A DNA stretch of 64,000 nucleotides from Hericium rajendrae (taxonomy: Eukaryota > Basidiomycota > Agaricomycetes > Russulales > Hericiaceae). A program made the translations under genes and the position numbers. The stretch is from assembly GCA_033439255.1 (NCBI GenBank), contig JAVRDV010000017.1:248001-312000 (forward strand), in the 5' to 3' direction. Shown here in pieces: positions 22,625 to 33,332 of this stretch (position 1 is its first letter; each line of letters starts with the position of its first letter). The notes beneath the pieces are model-generated. The model did not search any database. It was given only the letters and a program-made list of their open reading frames with translations, and was not told the origin of the DNA.

Positions 22625-23320
22625 GAACCCTAGGAACAGCTTTTCGACAGTCTCACGAAAGTTCTTGGTTTCGCTTTTAAATGTGCGCCCATCATCGGTT
22701 GTGCTCTATCTAATGATAACTGCATCAGGAAAAACCGGAGTTTCACTAAATCAGATGATGTGCCTATAAAAGCATTGATGTGCCTATAGAAGCACTGATG
22801 TAGATATAGAAGCACTGATGGTAGCTACCGGTGTTTTCCGGCTGATCCTGTAGCTCTTCTATTACATACTGTATGACTGCATTCAGGTCTCATAGCTTGT
22901 CTTGTCCTACCGTAGTCTCCTGTAGTTTTCTGTAGTGACACTGTCTTTTTAATCCATTATATTGCTCAAAAGTCTTTCAAAAGTGATGTGAGGCTTGTAT
23001 TTCATCATATGATCTGCCAGTTTTGATTACTAATGTGCTATCACCACTAGTAACATGTTACGCACACATATGTGCCTCTAAGCAAGTCCTGCTCATACTG
23101 TGTGTCTGCATTTTTTTGTGGTTCCAAGGCAAGCAGGAAATAACTCAGAACAAATGTGAGTGTATTAAAATACTCTTGACTAACACTTTTCAACAAGTCT
23201 AGGATAACACCCTTGCATAGACGACTTCAAGTTTCAAAAGGTATGTGTGGCTGATGCTTTGACACCATAGATTTTGATGTTATGCACCAAGCACTGCACC
23301 GATTTGCATGTATGTACATG
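22625..23320. other. Intergenic, AT-rich; small 20-bp tandem repeat
   Basis: At 22757-22816 three copies of a 20-bp unit occur (GATGTGCCTATAGAAGCACT and variants). The rest up to 23320 has no long frame; runs of CTGTAG/CTACAG-type words near 22850-22940 recur at 25080-25260. Confidence 0.55.
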
Positions 23321-23990
23321 CGTTCGAAAGCTACTGATTGCCGCTTTCTGGAACACCAGAAATGTTGCCGGTGCGTTCACTCGTTGTAAAGATAACCTCA
23401 AAACATGTTCTTACTGACAGTTTCAGAGATTCTGTTGTAGTGCCTCGAGTTTTTCACCCATCAGGGCGCACGATAACTCGTTCGAAAGCTCTTGATGAGC
23501 TCCTTTTAACGAGATAAAGATTTTTGTGGTATGTCCAATATTTGTCATGATATATCCAATTTTCGCTCAAAGGGACGATTTTTAAATCTTCTCGGATCAG
23601 GTTGTGTAGGGCACCGTTCGAAAGCTATGCTCAACCGCGTTCAGGAATGTCTGAAACGTCAGCGGTGCGTGTTCTCGTTGTGAAGATATGCCAAAACTGC
23701 TGTTTGACCTCCATTTTCAGAGATTTTGCCACTAGTGCACGAGTTCTGCACCTAACGTAGCGTATGAGGGCTTGTTTGGAAGCTACGAATAAGAACATTC
23801 AGATGAGCCAAAAAGATATGTGGTGCGTGCAATATTCATAAAGTTATATCACTTTTTGTATCTACTAAATGTCACTTACAGCATTCTGGCCATAGCGCCT
23901 TTAATATCCAACAGATCATGGCGTACAAGGCATCGTTCGAAAGCGACGATTCGTCTGGCTTGGCCAGTACTAGGTACATGTTAATCAGAT
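23321..23990 (+). repeat. Old diverged tandem repeat marked by GTTCGAAAGCT
   Basis: The word GTTCGAAAGCT or a near match recurs at about 23323, 23480, 23613, 23777 (GTTTGGAAGCT) and 23936, roughly every 130-165 bp. Alternate units align better: the block after 23323 matches the block after 23613 (GGTGCGTnnnCTCGTTGT.AAGATA), and the block after 23480 matches that after 23777. That is a dimeric higher-order unit of about 290-300 bp. Nothing coding is visible. Confidence 0.6.
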
Positions 23991-24225
23991 GAAAACTGAT
24001 GTTTGTAGCAGAGAAATGCAGAACTCTCCAGGGGACCCGGATACTCTCCCACGCTCCTTGCAGCTAAGACGCACAACAGGGCAGAACACAGATGGCCATA
24101 TCTGGCAATCTGATTTCTGCCAGCATTGGACAAGTGTAAGTCAGTGTAGAGTTCATATCTATAAACACTGAAGGAAATTTTGTTAGTAATGTAACTTGCA
24201 ATGTTTTTATTTTTCGTGCAGGAGC

Positions 24226-24263
24226 CAGAAACCAGATTGCCAAATATGGCAATCTGGTTTCTG
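24226..24263. repeat. Perfect 17-bp inverted repeat (hairpin)
   Basis: CAGAAACCAGATTGCCA at 24226-24242 is followed by the 4-base loop AATA and the exact complement at 24247-24263. A related but imperfect word (ATCTGGCAATCTGATTTCTG) lies about 150 bp upstream at 24099-24118. It could be a MITE end, a small-RNA-like stem or simple inverted duplication. Confidence 0.8.
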
Positions 24264-24529
24264 CCTTTGGTGTTGTTTGGCCTCAGGATTTGCCAGCAGC
24301 GCGTCATTTTTGCCACTCTTTCTAAGTCTCTTCTCTCTCACTCTCTCACTCTCTTACTTCTCTCTCTCTTGTTTTATTGTAAGTCTGTTATTCTTTTGTT
24401 CTCATCTCTTTTCAGGTTAGAAGGGTGTAAGAGAAGGCTAGAAGAGTGATACTGGTACATTGTATGTATGTTTGTTTTTATTTTATTGGTTGTTTCAGTG
24501 CTGACATGCTTGCTCATCTGCCTCCTACC

Positions 24530-24870
24530 TGCCCGCTCACCCATGCAACCATCCACATGCATGCCTGCCTGCTTGCCTGCTCACTTGCCTGATGGCTTGT
24601 CCGCTTGCCCGATGGCTTGCCCGCTTGCCCGATGGCTTGCCCGCTTGCCCGATGGCTCGTCTGCTTGCCCGATGGCTTGCCCACAATCTGCTTGCCTGCC
24701 TGCTCATCTGCACACCTGCCTGCTCACCTATGTACCTTTTCACTTGTTCACATGCTCGTCTGCTCACCTGCTTGTTTGCATGCTCGTCCACTCACCTGCT
24801 TGCCTACATGCCCACCTGCTCACTCACATGCCCACCTGCTCACTTGCATGTCTGTCTGACCTACATATGT
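24530..24870 (+). repeat. CT-rich low-complexity tract with a 20-bp minisatellite
   Basis: From about 24592 the unit GATGGCTTGCCCGCTTGCCC repeats about five times at 20-bp spacing. It then degrades into TGCTCACCTGC-like units to about 24870. Translations are Cys/Leu/Ala/Pro-rich in every plus frame, a composition artefact, so I call no gene. Confidence 0.85.
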
Positions 24871-25079
24871 ACTACAGTAGAGGGGACTGGTGTTTATATA
24901 TCTGTGAGATGACAGCACAAGTGGCCTAATGTAGTACGGAATAGTAATTAGCTAGCTCATGTTATGTAGTTATTCTTAAATAAAGTTTTTGAATGTTCTG
25001 ATATATTGCAATTGAGTGAAATATAAGGATCAACAGTTGTTTATACATTGAATTGTATAACTACTGTAAAGAGATTCAT

Positions 25080-25260
25080 TGCTACAGTAGAGACATATTC
25101 ACTACAGGTGACTATGGCTCACTATCGGAGCCACGGTAGTAGGGGGGGGTCCTACGAGTACTACAGGAGCTATGGGAGCTACAGGTCACTACGGTAGGAT
25201 TCTAATCACTACTGTAGCTCATGGTAGCCCACTGTAGCTCTTCCTGTTTTTCCAGATGTG
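25080..25260. repeat. Simple-sequence tract rich in CTACAGTAG-type words
   Basis: Imperfect copies of TACGGTAG, CTACAGG and TGTAGCTC occur around a G8 run. No coding frame. Similar words occur at 22850-22940. Confidence 0.6.
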
Positions 25261-25453
25261 TGGTAAGTTTTTCTGAACCCTCGTTGATCATACAAACTTA
25301 CAAGAGGGTCTTCAGCTTCCCGCCATCAGTTGGTCGACGACCACCGACGAGTAGGATGCTGTGATAGCCGGTCTGTCAGTAGATTTCGTGCACGAGCACT
25401 GATCCTGTAAGAGAAAGTGCTTCGATTGCCCTGGCGCTCACCCATAAGTAAAC

Positions 25454-25890
25454 TCATCCATGCATATATGTGTGCATGCTTGACTTACTTTTTGTATTGT
25501 TTAAGCTTAGCTTTGTGCTTGGCCGCCACTGCCTTCTTCTTCTTCTCACGTGTGCCGCTCTTCTCGCCCACACTGCTCTTCTCGCCTGCACCGCTCTCCT
25601 CGCCCGTACCGCTCTCCTCGCCTGCACCGCTCTTCTGGCCCTCCCCTTCACCGCCCTTCTGGCCCTCACTGCCATCCACGCTGTCACCATCCTCGCTGTC
25701 CTCACCCTCGGTATTGTCCTCATTGCTATCTGTACCCCCACACATTTCTTTCTCAACCTCGGTCTTGACTTTGTCAGTTTTGTCCTCCAATAGCTCCCAT
25801 GCCCGTTTGTTCTGGAAAGCCAACTCGACAATAGGGGTCTCGTCGTCTGAGAGTGACTTCAAATAGTCCTTGTACTCCGTGGTAATTGTA
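25454..25890 (-). CDS. Acidic Glu/Gly/Ser-rich ORF, unknown
   Basis: The minus frame 25862-25485 encodes LAFQNKRAWELLEDKTDKVK. A long run of Glu/Gly/Ser repeats (EESGAGEKS type) follows, and it ends in a Lys-rich tail (KHKAKLKQYKK). A GTAAGT donor directly follows the tail at about 25484, so the ORF may be one exon. Upstream in frame it reaches TEYKDYLKS near 25890, where a dispersed repeat (25898-26175) begins. Low complexity prevents family assignment. It may be an accessory or gag-like exon of a transposon. Confidence 0.35.
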
Positions 25891-25897
25891 TCCTTCA

Positions 25898-26175
25898 GTT
25901 TCTACTGTATCTACTTACCTTATAGTACTAAATCTCTTTATAACAGGCAGAACCATGTTACAATAAGGAGTGTTAATCATTAATGGCACCTAAAGGGCAC
26001 CGTTAAGAAAGCAGTTCTGTTTGCTGTATAAGGCTTCAAGTTCTCACGGCTTGCTATTTCCCGGTAGGCTGCCTGAATCTGAGATTTCTCATGCTATGGT
26101 AATCTAATCAATGCTTCTATTTCATCATCTGCTAATCTAATCACTGCTTCTATCTCATCATTGTGCCTGTACATT
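25898..26175. repeat. Dispersed repeat copy 1 (second copy 61206-61482)
   Basis: It begins CTACTGTATCTACTTACC, has AGTACTAAA and CCATGTTA about 30 and 60 bp later and a TATA-like word (GCTGTATAAGGC), and ends near TAATCTAATC. The copy at 61206 shares the order and most of these words. Both copies abut minus-strand coding sequence at their CTACTGTATC end. An LTR fragment or a short non-autonomous element are both possible. Confidence 0.5.
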
Positions 26176-26676
26176 GAAAATGAGAGCAATCTATTATTAG
26201 AACTGTACTTAGCAGTCCTAATCTAGATATGTATTTTCTTTTCGAGATATATTCAGGCCTTGGGCCCCGATATATGGGATCCAGCAGTACCAGCACCTAT
26301 GCGGGTTGTTTTGTGGTTTCAGGACTGCCCGGACTGCCTCGGAACACCGACAATACCCCGGAATCTATCTCTCAACACATATTTGTTGACCGATCTGATC
26401 CGGACCACCCAGGAACACCGGTGTTATCTTGGAGGAAGTGACTTGTGTACATTTCAGCACCAAGTCGAATGCACCAAGTCGAAAGTTGTTGGCACCTGGC
26501 TTTTGCGTCTAAGTCAAACGTTAGTGCAGTTTCCTTTTCAAGCATACATACCTTTTGGACAGGTTTTTGCCAAGTCCTACAAAGTCATAGACTTGTTATA
26601 AGAGTAGTCTACAATACATGCTTTCAAAGTTGTACGAAATTGTATAGTCCATTTTATATGCGCACTGTGCCATGCA
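26176..26676. other. No supported gene
   Basis: Short frames only. The plus frame at 26229-26441 is not protein-like in any way I recognise. Confidence 0.45.
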
Positions 26677-27401
26677 TCAATCCTGCACCCCCTCGTGAGC
26701 ATCATCACCTGCGAGATCATCAGCAGGATCCTCAATATCATCAATATCGTCAGCATCACTATTGTAGTTGATATCCACCTGTTCTGTCCACGATGATAGG
26801 TCATACCAGCTATTTGTCCACAGATTGTTGAGGTTGTGCTTGCTGAGCAATGGCTGCCATCTGGCAATGCAAGATAGTGCAAGCAGGCCGTACATTGTTG
26901 ACTGCCATCTGGCATAGGCATTGAGTCCAGAGCGAATGTCGGCCCTCACCTTGGGGCGAGATCCTTCCTTGCGGGCCCAGTCCTTTCCCTTCCATTCGAA
27001 GAAGGCGACAGACCATTGCATTTCCTCTTGTAGCAGCTCGACCTCCTCTTCCCAGTGCCGCACGGAGGCTCGAGTCAAGGCCCACTCTGCGCACATGCCT
27101 AAGAGGATGATTTCAGTCGGTAATTAATACTGAGAACAAAAGACTTACTTTCGTGCACTTCATCGATCGTAGTGTCATCGTCACCGTTGACAACATCCTG
27201 CATGTCTTGCTGTTGGACTCGCCAGATCCAGGCAAGTTCTCTCCGGCTGCGGCCAAGATCTTCCTCCTGCGCTGTTGGTGCTCTCACATCTTCCTTCTTG
27301 AGCTCTTGCAGTCGGACACCCCAATCACCATCTGGCTTGAGTTTACAGAGAACCTTGTGGGCGACTTGATACCTCTCTACGTAACAATTGAGCTTTCGCA
27401 T
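26677..27401 (-). pseudogene. KDZ-type transposase, C-terminal fragment
   Basis: Two blocks are visible. The first, 27401-27145, reads RKLNCYVERYQVAHKVLCKL, DVRAPTAQEEDLG and LAWIWRV. The second, 27096-26677, reads CAEWALTRASVRHWEEEVEL, LLQEEMQWSVAFFEWKGKDW and GLNAYARWQSTMYG, with a terminal acidic stretch (DADDIDDIEDPADD). A short intron separates them. The order and spacing match the extreme C-terminus of the Kyakuja/Dileera/Zisupton (KDZ) transposases common in mushrooms. The catalytic domain is absent: coding stops at about 27410, where a small dispersed repeat and then the copia 5' LTR (27511) begin. I infer a truncated relic. Confidence 0.7.
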
Positions 27402-27415
27402 CCACCACTAGATGT

Positions 27416-27510
27416 AACCATTTAACTAAACCTATGGTAATAGCCACCGGACATAAACCTAAATGCCCAATAAGTCACCAATAGCAACTCATCGGGCATT
27501 TAGCTATATG
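27416..27510 (-). repeat. Small dispersed repeat, copy 1 (inverted relative of 36815-36930)
   Basis: The reverse complement (GACTTATTGGGCATTTAGG, then GGTGGCTATTACC and TTTAGTTAAATGG) aligns with 36850-36930. The repeat was interrupted by the copia element: TTTAGCTATATG before the 5' LTR and ATATGCACGTTTAGC after the 3' LTR. Both copies lie beside KDZ fragments, so it may be a non-coding part of such elements or a MITE. Confidence 0.55.
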
Positions 27511-27973
27511 TGTTGAAATCGGTTGATGACGCTAGTCTCGATGACAACAATTATGGAAAGATCTGGAACGATCTGGACTTTGGTGATTGCAGAATCACAT
27601 GGAACATTTACATAGCCTTACTGTACAGGTTAGTAATACGCTCTGACATATGCTTACTGATACTTTAGTGAGCTGACTGATGCTGTTCCCATGCGATGAG
27701 CAATCCATTATGCTATGCTGTACGATTACTGTACAATTTCTGATTGGTAGATATGCAGAGCCCTCAGTACTATATAAGGGCTCCCTCATTCGCTCAGATA
27801 CCTCAGTCTTTCACATCACAGACTGAGGTGAGCATATCTTGCATTACTTATGAGTTTCATCTTTACTGACTCTACTTGTAGTATAGACTAATGTCTCTCT
27901 AAGGTACTGCAATATAGTCTTTCACATCACAGACTGAGTATAGACTAACGTCTCTCTAAGTCGTGTTTCTTCA
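27511..27973 (+). repeat. 5' LTR of the copia element
   Basis: It begins TGTTGAAATC and ends TTTCTTCA. It contains a TATA box and a short internal duplication: GTCTTTCACATCACAGACTG occurs at about 27807 and 27918, each followed by TAGACTAA-GTCTCTCTAAG. Confidence 0.97.
27771..27778 (+). promoter_or_regulatory. TATA box in the copia 5' LTR
   Basis: TATATAAG lies 261 bp into the LTR, upstream of a CCCTCATTCGCTCAG segment likely to hold the transcription start. The same word occurs in the 3' LTR at 33125-33132. Confidence 0.7.
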
Positions 27974-28550
27974 GGTTATGGGCCCTGCCTGAACACCTGC
28001 TACACAAGAAGTTACCTTTGCTGTTTTACCAAGGCAAGTCACCTTTCCCAACTCGCGCCCCACTTGGAGTTCTTCAATGAACTGCCATCGTGCTCTCGCC
28101 CTTCGGGGTTACACGAGCGTCGACGACGGAAGCATGGCGATGCTAGAAGTCGGCGTGAGTCCACCTGTCTGTGCTCCCTCTGTGCGCTTACTATACATAC
28201 GATACATGAGGCTCTGTCAAGGCTCGTGTCCTTGCTTCACCCTCTACTGTAGTAGGCAAGCGTCGGGAAGCCGGCGTGATGCTATAAGGGATGTGAACGG
28301 TTGGCTATTGCCCTTAAGTGGGAATAGTTTTGGTGTCCCAATCCTGAGGGAGGTAGTCAATCCACCCAGGAGCACCTGTACAACTGCGCATCTCATACCT
28401 TACAAGTACTATAAGCGCACATGGACACAGATGGGACAGGATCTTATGATCCTGGCTAGAGATACAGCACATGGGGTTGGCGTCGCCTTGAACTTCTTAA
28501 AGAACCTGGGTCTGACCGCTCCTCAACCCAGATATTCGCCTACACACACT

Positions 28551-31500
28551 ATGACCGACATACTCCCCCGTGGATTCGTTCATTTGAATGGCTCCAACTA
28601 CCAGTCCTGGGCTCCGGCTATGACTGACTTCTTCCAGACCAAGCGTCTGTGGAAGTACGTTGGCAAGACCGTTACTTGTCCTTCACCCAAGGATCCCAAA
28701 GCTCCAACTGCCGAGGAGACGACCGCTGTAGACGACTTCAATGAGGATAACGAGCAAGCGCTCGGTTATTTGAAGATGGCTTGTGTCCCTGCCATCCGTG
28801 ACCTGATAAAGGAGAAGCTATATGCTGAGACAGCTTGGAATGACCTTAAAAAGCTCTACAATAAAACGGACAACCGCCAGGCCTTCACTCTCTTCGACCT
28901 CTACCTCTCTCGTCACTTTACTGAATCGGAGAAGATGCAGGACCAGATCAACTCCTTTAACCAGGAGTATGACGTCCTCAAGAATGCCGGTTGGAAGATT
29001 GACGATCTCCAGCATGGCTACTTCCTCCTTAAAGCACTCCCTCCTTCCTACAAGAACTTCTTTGAGGTCACCCTTAATTCCTATGCCGACCTCTCCAAAG
29101 CTACATCCCAGGACTTCATCACCAGAATCCTTGCTCAGGAGGCTGGAAAGAAGGCAGATGCAGTTGTCGCTCAGGTTAATTACCAGACCGCCTCTTCGTC
29201 TAAGAAACCACAGACGAAGAAGAAAGGCAAGTGTCACTACTGTCAAAAGTTGGGGCACTTTGAGTCAGACTGTAGGAAGAAGCAGGCAGACCAGAAAAAG
29301 AAAGGCGATGGTGGAGGGACTAGTAGTAAACCCTCTGTAAATGCGATGGTCTCAGACGTCGCAGCACCTACCAATGCTATTGCTGTTTCCTGGTACCTGG
29401 AGTCAGATAAAAGCTGCTGGATGTTGGATAGCGGTTGTTCCCATCATATCACACATACCCGTTCAGACTTCGACCATTATGAACCTATGCAAAGTCCTGG
29501 CCATATCTCGGTCGGCGACAGCACTGCTAGGAAGATGCCTTACTTTGGTACTGGCACGGTCAAGGGTTGGACGGATGTGGAGGGGAAGCGTGTTGCGGTT
29601 ATGCTTAGCAATGTGCTTTATGCACCTAAAGCCGCACACCGATACATATCGGTGCCTACACTGTTGAACCAGAAGTTTGATGTACTTCTACGGGGTTCTT
29701 CAGGAGTGTGTACAATAGAACGCGATGGCATTACCTACGGGATTGGCAAAAAGTTAGACAGTTTTCACTGGCTGCTACTTGAGCCTACTCCTACGGTTAA
29801 CGCGGCAGTTAAGGATGCAGTTTCGGTGGACACTGCTCATGCACGCTTCGCTCATATGTCATATGGTGCTCTGAAGCGACTCATTCCTGGAGTCGTGAAA
29901 GGCATTGTGATTGACCAATCCACAGTGGCTACTACGCCCTGTCATGGATGTGAGCTTGGCAAGAGCACTCGCCAGACATACCCTACTTCGGAGAAGCGTG
30001 CTACACGGTTGCTAGGCAAAGTTCATTCAGACCTAGTCGGACCGATGCGCATTCAATCTATCCAAGGATTTTCATACGTTGCTACGTTCCTCGACGACTT
30101 CAGCAGTAGAGGAGTCGTCATGTTCCTCAAACGGAAGTCTGATTTCACTCAGGCTTTCGAGTCATATTTGGCCAGAGCTGAGAAGGAGACTAGCCAAAAG
30201 CTGTTGATCTTTCACTCTGACCGAGGGGGGGAATATATGAACACAATCCTGGATAAGCGCTTCAAAGAATTGGGTATCACGCACCATAAAACTATGCCGT
30301 ATACGCCTCAGCAGAACGGATGTGCGGAGCGCTGGAACCGTACCTTTATGGAGAAAGCCCTGTCTATGTTACACCATGCAGGCTTGTCTCTCGGTTTCTG
30401 GCAGCTAGCGGTTGATACAGCAGTTCACATATACAACCGCACTCCCACTCGCGTACTAAAATGGAAGACGCCGATGGAGATTTGGGATGCTGGTCACATT
30501 CCTGACGTCTCGTACTTCCGCGTTTTTGGCTGTAAAGCCTACGTACACATTCAGAAGGAGCATCGTCACAAGTTGGAGCCTAACTCCAAGGAAATGACGT
30601 TTGTGGGTTATGAGGACGGTTCTAAAGGTTACCGTTTCTGGAACTCTACAACCCAGTCCATTGTCTTGTCTGGCGAAGCAAGATTTGATGAGACTTCCTT
30701 CCCTTCATGACCTACCCAGAAAGTGCCCCCCAGCGCTCCTACTCCTCCTTTACCCAACCTGAGTCTCTCTGATTTATTCAATGATGAGGACTTAACTCCA
30801 CCACGGAGGCCTGTACCCGCTTCAGCTGACGCAGCTGAAGATGATGAGGATGATGATCCCCAGCCCCCAGTCCTTAAGAAGGAAGACGATTCTAAGGTTA
30901 CACCTAATACTACTCCACCTACTACACCGCGCAAGCCACAGCCACCTCAGACACCACCGCCTCGACCTACTACTCAACGGGTTGATGAAAATGCCCTAGC
31001 ACATATACCACCTACGATCGAACAGTCTCCTCCTGTAGCTGATCCTGTCACACCGCCAGCTCGTCCACGGCGGGTGAATGCTGGTCAACGGGCTCCCAGG
31101 CTCGGAGATCAGTATAGTGGCTTAACTGCCACTCAGATCCAGCAGTTGGACCTTCGTAGGCACATACCAGAGACGGAGAATCGTCCAGCCAGTCCCGTGC
31201 CCCCGACCCAGGGCATGGCGCGACAGTTGGACTTTAACCCTCCTAATCTCAATGCGCTGCTAGAAATGGGTGTTACTCGAGATCCCCGTGATTATTCGGA
31301 GGCAATGGCTTCGTCAGACTCAGCAAAATGGCGTGAAGCATGTCAGTATGAAATGGACCAGCTTCATAAGCTCGGTACATGGGAGTTAGTAGATCGACCT
31401 CGAGATAGGAAGATCGTAAAGAATCGTTGGGTTTTCAAGGCTAAGACCAATGGCGTTAATCATGCACATCTAGTAGCCAAAGGGTTTACACAGGTTCATG

Positions 31501-32828
31501 GGGTAGATTACACGGAAACCTTCAGTCCAGTCGCCCGCTTCGAAACTATACGTTTCCTTCTTGTGTTAGCTGCGCAGGAAGATTGGGAAATACATGGCAT
31601 GGATGTCAAGTCGGCATTCTTACATGGCGAGCTGGATGAAGAGATCTTCATGGAGCAACCAGAAGGTTTCGTGACCCCAGGAATGGAGGACAAGGTGGCT
31701 CGATTGCTAAAAGCTATCTATGGCTTAAAGCAGGCGTCCAGAGTTTGGAACGTTCAAATCGATGCTCTCTTGAAGGAAATTGGATTTACCAGGACCTATT
31801 CGGACACCGGTATATATGTCTATCGTCGACAGGAGGAGAATATAGTGACCATTTTGGTCTTGTATGTCGACAACATGGCGATCATGGGCAATTCGCTTCC
31901 AGAAATCAACCGTATTAAGACCTTGCTCAAGACTCGGTACGAGATGTCAGACTTGGGAGAGTTGAAAGACTTCCTTGGCATGCGTATCACGAGAGATAGG
32001 CACAAGAGGACATTATCAATCGACCAGAAGACATATCTGGAAGAGGTCCTTGAACGGTTTGGAATGGATGAGGCGAACCCTGCCCGCACCCCTTTGCCTG
32101 CTGGCTGCATGTTGATAGCGTCCACTGAGGAAGTGGATAACGCACTCCGGACTTATTATCAGTCGCTCATTGGCAGTATGATGTACTTTGCCATTGGCAC
32201 TCATCCGGATGTTGCATACGCTGTCGCTCGCTTGGCACAGTACAGTGCAAATCCCACTGAGAAGCATCTGAATATGGGCAAGTACATCTTGAGGTACATT
32301 AGGGGAACCCTCGACTACTCCATAGTTTATGATGGCTTTGCAGAGGAAGCTCAACTGTTATGCTACACGGACTCTGACTTTGCTGAGAATCGGGATGACC
32401 GTCACTCTATCTCAGCGTTTGTTTTCAACCTGAGTGGTGGCGCTATCTCCTGGATGTCTAGGAAGCAGACTAGTTCTGCACAATCCACAGCGGAGGCAGA
32501 GTACATAGCAATGGCGGAGGCTGCCAAGCAGTTGCAGTGGTACTATAACTTGCACCTAGAGCTCGGACTACCGGACCCCACTCCCATTGACATGCGTTGT
32601 GATAACCATGCTGCAATTCTTACTGCGGGCAATCCAATGGTCGGGAGAAACATGAAACATGTGGAGGTCAAATACCACTTCATCCGGGAAGCTGTAGAGA
32701 AGGGGCTTGTTCACATAGTACCAACCCCATCGGCTGAGAACATCTCTGATGCATTGACTAAGTCTTTGCCATATGATTTGCTTACTCGGTTCAGTGGGAG
32801 TATGGGTCTGATCCGTCGTAGGGATTAG
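28551..32828 (+). pseudogene. Copia gag-pol polyprotein with one in-frame TGA and a mutated RT active site
   Basis: The ATG at 28551 begins MTDILPRGFVHLNGSNYQSW, the usual copia Gag start; the frame is open upstream to 28077 but that part is leader. Domains in order: Gag, zinc knuckle CHYCQKLGHFESDC (about 29230), protease DSGCSHH (29430), integrase HHCC zinc site (CHGCELGKS, 29940), catalytic Asp in HSDLVGPM and HSDRGGEY and Glu in CAERWNRTF, reverse transcriptase, and RNase H (YTDSDFAENRDD, AEAEYIAMAEA). TGA at 30708-30710 interrupts the single frame between integrase and RT; CGA would fit. The RT box reads YVDN rather than YVDD because codon 31872-31874 is AAC, a G-to-A change, so catalysis should be lost. 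Otherwise about 1,426 codons are open. It is disabled by very few substitutions and could still be mobilised in trans. Confidence 0.95.
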
Positions 32829-32851
32829 TGGGAGTCATGGTTCGACTAGCC

Positions 32852-32864
32852 CATCAAGTGGGAG
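32852..32864 (+). promoter_or_regulatory. Polypurine tract of the copia element
   Basis: CATCAAGTGGGAG abuts the 3' LTR at 32865. The purine run AAGTGGGAG is in the standard place for priming plus-strand DNA synthesis. Confidence 0.65.
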
Positions 32865-33327
32865 TGTTGAAATTGGTTGATGATGCTAGTCTCGATGACA
32901 ACAATTATGGAAAGATCTGGAAAGATCTGGACTTTGGTGATTGCAGAATCACATGGAACATTTACATAGCCTTACTGTACAGGTTAGTAATACGCTCTGA
33001 CATACGCTTACTGATACCTTAGTGAGCTGACTGATGCTGTTCCCATGCGATGAGCAATCCATTATGCTATGCTGTACGATTACTGTACAATTTCTGATTG
33101 GTAGATATGTAGAGCCCTCAGTACTATATAAGGGCTCCCTCATTCGCTCAGATACCTCAGTCTTTCACATCACAGACTGAGGTGAGCATATCTTGCATTA
33201 CTTATGAGTTTCATCTTTACTGACTCTACTTGTAGTATAGACTAACGTCTCTCTAAGGTACTGCAATATAGTCTTTCACATCACAGACTGAGTATAGACT
33301 AACGTCTCTCTAAGTCGTGTTTCTTCA
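32865..33327 (+). repeat. 3' LTR of the copia element
   Basis: 463 bp, same ends as the 5' LTR, followed directly by the target duplication ATATG at 33328. Confidence 0.97.
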
Positions 33328-33332
33328 ATATG

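Larger units (their letters stand above)
27511..33327 (+). mobile_element. Ty1/copia LTR retrotransposon, full length, 5.8 kb
   Basis: Identical-length 463-bp LTRs flank one long gag-pol frame. A 5-bp target duplication ATATG is present at 27506-27510 and 33328-33332. The gene order gag, protease, integrase, reverse transcriptase, RNase H is that of copia elements. The LTRs differ at about seven positions (six transitions, one transversion) by eye, so insertion is fairly recent. The only obvious defects are one in-frame TGA and a changed RT active-site residue. Confidence 0.97.

Noticed and set aside
24468-24929. 153-residue Cys/Leu/Pro-rich ORF
   Set aside because: It is a read-through of a CT-rich minisatellite; parallel frames look the same.
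28818-29340. ORFs overlapping copia gag on both strands
   Set aside because: Shadow frames of the gag coding sequence, without conserved motifs of their own.
32949-33143. 64-residue minus-strand ORF repeated at 27595-27789
   Set aside because: It lies wholly within the two copia LTRs and is duplicated with them; no protein-like features.
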